DNA of 9,264 nt, from the NCBI GenBank assembly GCA_937928335.1, contig CALFWN010000160.1, positions 1 to 9,264 on the forward strand, in the 5' to 3' direction. How positions within the stretch are numbered: the first letter of the stretch is position 1; each line of letters opens with the position of its first letter. Source of the DNA: an uncultured Litoreibacter sp. (GTDB lineage Bacteria; Pseudomonadota; Alphaproteobacteria; Rhodobacterales; Rhodobacteraceae). Both the position numbers and the translations under genes were made by a program. Under the pieces are notes generated by a model. It did not search any database. It worked only from the letters and a program-made list of their open reading frames with translations, and had not been told where the DNA came from. Shown here in pieces: positions 6,755-9,264 of the stretch.

Positions 6755-8242
6755 TCAAGCCCGTGCAATATAGCTGTCCCACAGGGCGTTGCGGAACAGA
6801 AGTTTCGGGTCCATCGCCCGCTTTTTGGCCGCAAAGGGCCGCAGCCCGGCATAGCCCGCGGCGAACTGGTCGGGGCGGGCATGAAGCCGGTAGGGCAGGT
6901 AATATGTGCCTCCCAGCCGGATGGCCGCGTCGATCAGGGCCTGGGTCATGCGGCGTGCGTCCTCCTCGGCGCGGAGGGATTTTTCCTGGCTGAACAGCAT
7001 GACAGCGGCGATGCGGTCCACCGGCGCGTAGCCCAGCCAGCTTTCATGGTCGGGCATGACGTAGCGCAGGGTGATGTTCAAGAGCTCCTGATAGGAGGAC
7101 GGGATGATCTCGCGGCAGGCGGCGACGAAAGCGCCGAAATTCTCGGGCGAGATGAAATATTCATGCAAGATGTCGGTGCGGGTCGGGTCGCGGTCGTCCA
7201 GCGTGACCACCGGCTCGTTCAGCAGCGCGTTACGGGTCGTGTCGCCGCCGCCGATGCGCGGCCCGAGCGAGGATTCAAACCACCAGCGGCCATGTTTCGC
7301 GATGTCTGAGCCCAGCTGCGCCCGGAAGATGTCGCGGGCGCGTTTTGACAGCCAGCCGGAGCCCGGCGCGGGCGGCAGGTCGGACTGGTCCGAGGTCGGG
7401 CGGTAGGTGATCATCATGGCGTCTTCAAGAAAGCGGTCCCTGGAGATATCCATGCGCCCATAGGCCATCTGCACATTCGGGGTGCCTTTGATCATGCGCA
7501 CAAATTCGGGGCCGAAATTCATCGGGTCAAGATGGGTGAAGGTGGGCTCGAGCCGGGCGTTGGGGACCATGCGGACCTCCAGCTCGGTGATGATGCCGAT
7601 AAGCCCGTAGCCGCCCATTGCCGACAGGAAGATGTCGGCGTTTTCCGTGCGCGAGCAGGTGACCAGCTGGCCGTCGGCAAGCATGATCTGGATCGAGACC
7701 ACGGTGGCGCCCATCGGCCCGAAGGGCACCGGCCAGCCATGCGCGTTGACCGAATAGGTCGCGGCGACCCCGAAATCATTGTTGGACTGCATCACGGCGG
7801 GGGAGAAGCCCGCCGCGTCCAGCACCTTGATAACCGTCGACCATCTGGTGCCCGCGCCGGTGCGGTAGGTCAGGTTCGCGCTGTCCAGCTCGACCCAGTC
7901 ATGGGCCATTGTGTAGGTGGTGCCGCCCTGGGCGATGGATTGTCCGCCCATCGAATGGCGCGCGGCGGAGGCGATGACGGGGCGGCGGTTGGCCTCGGCC
8001 TCTTTCAGCTCTGCGCGCAGGGCGGCGGTGGATTGGGCGGTGAATTTTTCTGCGACGGTGATGTGTTTGGCGACGCGGGTGGGTGACAGCTCGGAGGCGT
8101 CGTTGAGGATCAGCGGGTCGGTGACCGGCGTGACGTAATTGGTGCCGATAGGCACCGGGTCGGTGTAGTAGCGCCGCGTGGCCCAGCCGCCAAGGACGGC
8201 TCCGGTGCCCAGAAGGAAGGCTCTGCGGGTGTTTTTGCTCAT
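6755..8242 (-). CDS. Tat-exported FAD-binding oxidoreductase (PCMH/VAO superfamily)
   Basis: The 495-residue product begins with a twin-arginine signal (NTRRAFLLGTGAVLGG, arginines 6-7), so it should be exported folded with its flavin. The FAD-binding type 4 (PCMH) domain spans about 60-230. The pyrophosphate-binding segment is IASAARHSMGGQSIAQGG at 90-107. Its H96 is in the position where many family members attach FAD covalently. Further markers are TGAGTRWSTVIKVL at 128-141, SNNDFGVAATYSVNAHG at 153-169 and AMGGYGLIGIITELEVRMVPN at 208-228. The C-terminal region ends with YYLPYRLHARPDQFAAGY and KKRAMDPKLLFRNAL, as in the sugar-lactone, cytokinin and sterol oxidase branches. The substrate is unknown, and an aldonolactone or alcohol oxidase or dehydrogenase are all possible. 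The ATG at 8242 has GGAAA nine bases upstream. It is the first gene of the operon and divergent from the glyoxalase gene. Confidence 0.9.
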   Translation of the reverse strand: MSKNTRRAFLLGTGAVLGGWATRRYYTDPVPIGTNYVTPVTDPLILNDASELSPTRVAKHITVAEKFTAQSTAALRAELKEAEANRRPVIASAARHSMGGQSIAQGGTTYTMAHDWVELDSANLTYRTGAGTRWSTVIKVLDAAGFSPAVMQSNNDFGVAATYSVNAHGWPVPFGPMGATVVSIQIMLADGQLVTCSRTENADIFLSAMGGYGLIGIITELEVRMVPNARLEPTFTHLDPMNFGPEFVRMIKGTPNVQMAYGRMDISRDRFLEDAMMITYRPTSDQSDLPPAPGSGWLSKRARDIFRAQLGSDIAKHGRWWFESSLGPRIGGGDTTRNALLNEPVVTLDDRDPTRTDILHEYFISPENFGAFVAACREIIPSSYQELLNITLRYVMPDHESWLGYAPVDRIAAVMLFSQEKSLRAEEDARRMTQALIDAAIRLGGTYYLPYRLHARPDQFAAGYAGLRPFAAKKRAMDPKLLFRNALWDSYIARA

Positions 8243-8386
8243 TGTCCCCGGTTTCCTTTTCTTTGTCCCTTTTGCGTTCTACCATTTCCTGATCTGGGGG
8301 CTGCCAGTTCAGGTTGAAAGGGTTGGAATCAGAATAGTGGCAATTTGGGGTGCGGGTCAAAGCCTGCGTGCGCCGAGGGTAGGGTG
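8243..8386. promoter_or_regulatory. Divergent promoter region between flavoenzyme operon and glyoxalase gene
   Basis: This 144-base gap must carry start signals for both directions unless the genes are read from farther away. For the plus strand, TTGAAA at 8314-8319 with TAGTGG at 8335-8340 (15-base spacer) is a weak candidate promoter. For the minus strand I see no convincing pair. The plus-strand frame running through this region has a hydrophobic stretch but no ribosome binding site and overlaps the Tat signal region, so I do not call it a gene. Confidence 0.3.
8375..8379 (+). promoter_or_regulatory. Ribosome binding site fixing the glyoxalase start
   Basis: GAGGG lies seven bases before the ATG at 8387. 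It supports that start over an in-frame TTG at 8345 that lacks a site and would add residues with no family resemblance. Confidence 0.6.
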
Positions 8387-8839
8387 ATGAAAGAAAATAG
8401 AAATTTCAAGGTCCGGGCCTTGGGTGAGATTGCCATTCGATGCAATGATCTGGCCCCGATGGTGGCCTTCTACCGCGACGTGATCGGGCTGGACCTGATG
8501 ACGGAGGCAGAGGCCCCGATCGTGTTTTTCAGGATCGCAGACGGGTTTGGCGGGCATAGCTGCGTTCTGGCGCTGTTTGCCAAGGATGCCCCGGTGCGGG
8601 CCGGGCTGCATCCGGGGGATGAGGGGGAGGTGGAAACGGGCGCACGGTCGTCCCTGCACCATATCGCGCTGAGCCTGCCTTACAGTGAGCAGGAGGCGGT
8701 GATGGCATGGTATGACCGGCTGGGGCAGGCCTACCGGGTCGAGATCTTTGGCTGGGTGGGGTGGCGCGGTGTGTTCACGACCGACCCTGAGGGCAATACG
8801 GTCGAGCTGGTGGCCTATGGCGCGGCATTGAAAACCTGA
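8387..8839 (+). CDS. Glyoxalase/dioxygenase-fold (VOC superfamily) protein
   Basis: The 150-residue product has the paired beta-alpha-beta-beta-beta modules of the vicinal oxygen chelate superfamily (glyoxalase I, extradiol dioxygenases, fosfomycin and bleomycin resistance proteins). Module 1 starts at LGEIAIRCNDLAPMVAFYRDVIGLDL (12-37), and module 2 at SSLHHIALSLP (88-98) and ends with the hallmark DPEGNTVELVAY (133-144). Likely metal ligands are H92 and E140. The usual histidine at the start of module 1 appears to be replaced by E14, so the metal site or activity may differ from classical glyoxalase I. It is a single cytoplasmic gene with no signal peptide, followed by a strong terminator. 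The substrate is unknown. It is transcribed away from the flavoenzyme operon, and a functional link is possible but not shown. Confidence 0.88.
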   Translation: MKENRNFKVRALGEIAIRCNDLAPMVAFYRDVIGLDLMTEAEAPIVFFRIADGFGGHSCVLALFAKDAPVRAGLHPGDEGEVETGARSSLHHIALSLPYSEQEAVMAWYDRLGQAYRVEIFGWVGWRGVFTTDPEGNTVELVAYGAALKT

Positions 8840-8869
8840 GTTTCGCCGCAGCTGTGCTGCGCCGACCGG

Positions 8870-8900
8870 CTGGGGGTTTCACCCCCAGACCCCCTTTTTT
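8870..8900 (+). terminator. Rho-independent terminator after the glyoxalase gene
   Basis: CTGGGGG (8870-8876) and CCCCCAG (8882-8888) form a perfect 7-bp stem with a TTTCA loop. After ACCCCC the sequence has six Ts at 8895-8900. The position, 31 bases after the stop codon, fits an intrinsic terminator, though the six bases between stem and T-run make it less than ideal. Confidence 0.65.
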
Positions 8901-8902
8901 GC

Positions 8903-8952
8903 TTGGGGCTCTGCCCCAAACGGGGTCTTTTATTTGGGGCTCTGCCCCAAAC
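8903..8952. repeat. Two copies of a 19-base palindromic repeat (REP-like)
   Basis: TTGGGGCTCTGCCCCAAAC occurs exactly at 8903-8921 and again at 8934-8952. Each copy folds as a hairpin with a TCT loop; the stem is 7 bp in the first copy and 8 bp in the second. AGACCCC (8887-8893) and GGGGTCT (8922-8928) are also reverse complements and enclose the first copy, giving a nested structure. The second copy ends about 20 bases from the IS110-type transposase stop. I associate such GGGGCTCTGCCCC palindromes with Rhodobacterales intergenic regions, from memory. Confidence 0.75.
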
Positions 8953-9264
8953 CCCGGGCAAGTGTGTTGTTTAAGCGGGCTGATATGGCCTGTTTTCCCT
9001 GATCATGGCGTTGAGGATGATGAGCAGTTTGCGCGTGACCGCGATGATAGCCTGCTTTGGCGCTTTGCCGTTTGCTCTGAGTCTGTCCGAGAACGCGCGC
9101 AAGGACGGGTCGTTTCGCGCCGCACTGAGACCGGCCATGTACAGAACGTCCCGCAGGCTCTTGCGGCCGCCGCCGATCCGGCGCTTGCCGGTGCGCAGGC
9201 CGCTGTCTCGCGCCATCGGTGCCAGTCCTGCGAGGGCGGCGACCTGGCGGGGCGTGAGTGTGCC
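8953..9264 (-). mobile_element. Right-hand (transposase 3') end of an IS110-family insertion sequence, partial
   Basis: The transposase gene runs off the window's right edge, so only the 3' portion of the element is seen. The left boundary given is approximate. It must lie between the last palindrome (ending 8952) and the transposase stop at 8971 if the palindromes belong to the host, which is my reading. IS110 elements normally lack terminal inverted repeats, and none is visible. The non-coding end next to the stop would then be very short, as in the IS110 (not IS1111) group, so any guide (bridge) RNA would be expected beyond the other end of the gene, outside the window. Confidence 0.6.
8971..9264 (-). 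CDS. IS110-family transposase, C-terminal part (5' end outside window)
   Basis: The frame is open to the right edge; 98 coding residues are present up to the TAA at 8971-8973. The visible part is the C-terminal Transposase_20 (serine-containing) domain. It reads PRQVAALAGLAPMARDSG, then GKRRIGGGRKSLRDVLYMAG, then ARNDPSLRAFSDRLRANGK and finally VTRKLLIILNAMIREN. The serine in MARDSG is at the position of the catalytic serine of IS110-type recombinases. These enzymes combine this domain with an N-terminal RuvC-like DEDD domain and move DNA with the help of an element-encoded guide RNA. The ATG at 9216 is internal to the domain and is not the true start. The C-terminus looks complete, so the 3' end of the gene is intact. 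Whether the whole element is functional cannot be judged here. Confidence 0.92.
   Translation of the reverse strand, partial: GTLTPRQVAALAGLAPMARDSGLRTGKRRIGGGRKSLRDVLYMAGLSAARNDPSLRAFSDRLRANGKAPKQAIIAVTRKLLIILNAMIRENRPYQPA

Noticed and set aside
6383..7309. A 308-codon plus-strand frame across the flavoenzyme and four-helix genes
   Set aside because: Its Gly, Asp, Arg and Gln-rich translation has no motif, while the opposite strand encodes two convincing proteins with a Tat signal and membrane helices.
6755..8242. Naming the flavoenzyme as a specific enzyme such as an arabinonolactone, gulonolactone or cytokinin oxidase
   Set aside because: The FAD domain is clear, but the substrate-binding half does not show a branch-specific motif that I can defend from sequence alone.
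8178..8387. A 69-codon plus-strand frame with a hydrophobic stretch in the divergent intergenic region
   Set aside because: It begins with a GTG inside the antisense of the Tat signal coding region, has no Shine-Dalgarno, and its hydrophobic part comes from the T-rich upstream sequence of the flavoenzyme. A real small membrane peptide cannot be fully excluded.
8903..8952. Two direct palindromic repeats at a 31-base period, considered as a minimal CRISPR array
   Set aside because: There are only two copies, the spacer is 12 bases, and no cas genes are in view. The repeat is fully palindromic and REP-like.

Overview
The window looks like chromosomal DNA from an alphaproteobacterium, most likely a Rhodobacterales (Roseobacter/Rhodobacter-type) species. 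The evidence is GC-rich DNA with strongly G/C-biased third codon positions, the style of the housekeeping proteins, and short GC-palindrome intergenic repeats of a kind I associate with that order. No taxonomic search was possible, so the assignment is an inference.

Left part, 1-4331, plus strand, is housekeeping. It starts inside rnr (exoribonuclease RNase R; the 5' part lies outside the window). The rnr stop overlaps by 4 bases the start of a secreted MltB-type lytic transglycosylase gene, which ends at a textbook hairpin-plus-T-run terminator. After a structured leader of about 180 bases comes a complete typA/bipA ribosome-associated GTPase gene, followed by an AT-rich 10-bp hairpin that sits between convergent genes.

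Middle part, 4340-8242, minus strand. Read in transcription order (right to left) it encodes a Tat-exported FAD-binding (PCMH/VAO-type) oxidoreductase, a four-helix membrane protein resembling DUF4383, a 350-residue N-terminally anchored protein of unknown function, a 90-residue secreted or anchored hypothetical protein, and a MOSC-domain protein. The first three genes are tightly packed (15-base gap, then a 4-base overlap) and are very probably one operon for an envelope redox function whose substrate cannot be read from the sequence. Hairpins separate the last two genes from this core and from each other.

Right part, 8243-9264. A divergent intergenic region leads to a plus-strand glyoxalase/VOC-family gene. 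Its 3' flank holds a strong terminator and two copies of a 19-base palindromic repeat nested in a larger inverted repeat. Immediately beyond is the 3' end of an IS110-family transposase gene on the minus strand, cut by the window edge.

The two points most worth a second look are the compact flavoenzyme/membrane-protein/anchored-protein cassette, and the end of an IS110-type element lying about 20 bases from REP-like hairpins. There is no RNA gene, CRISPR array or gene-free stretch above 300 bases; the longest gaps are 2248-2451 and 8243-8386.
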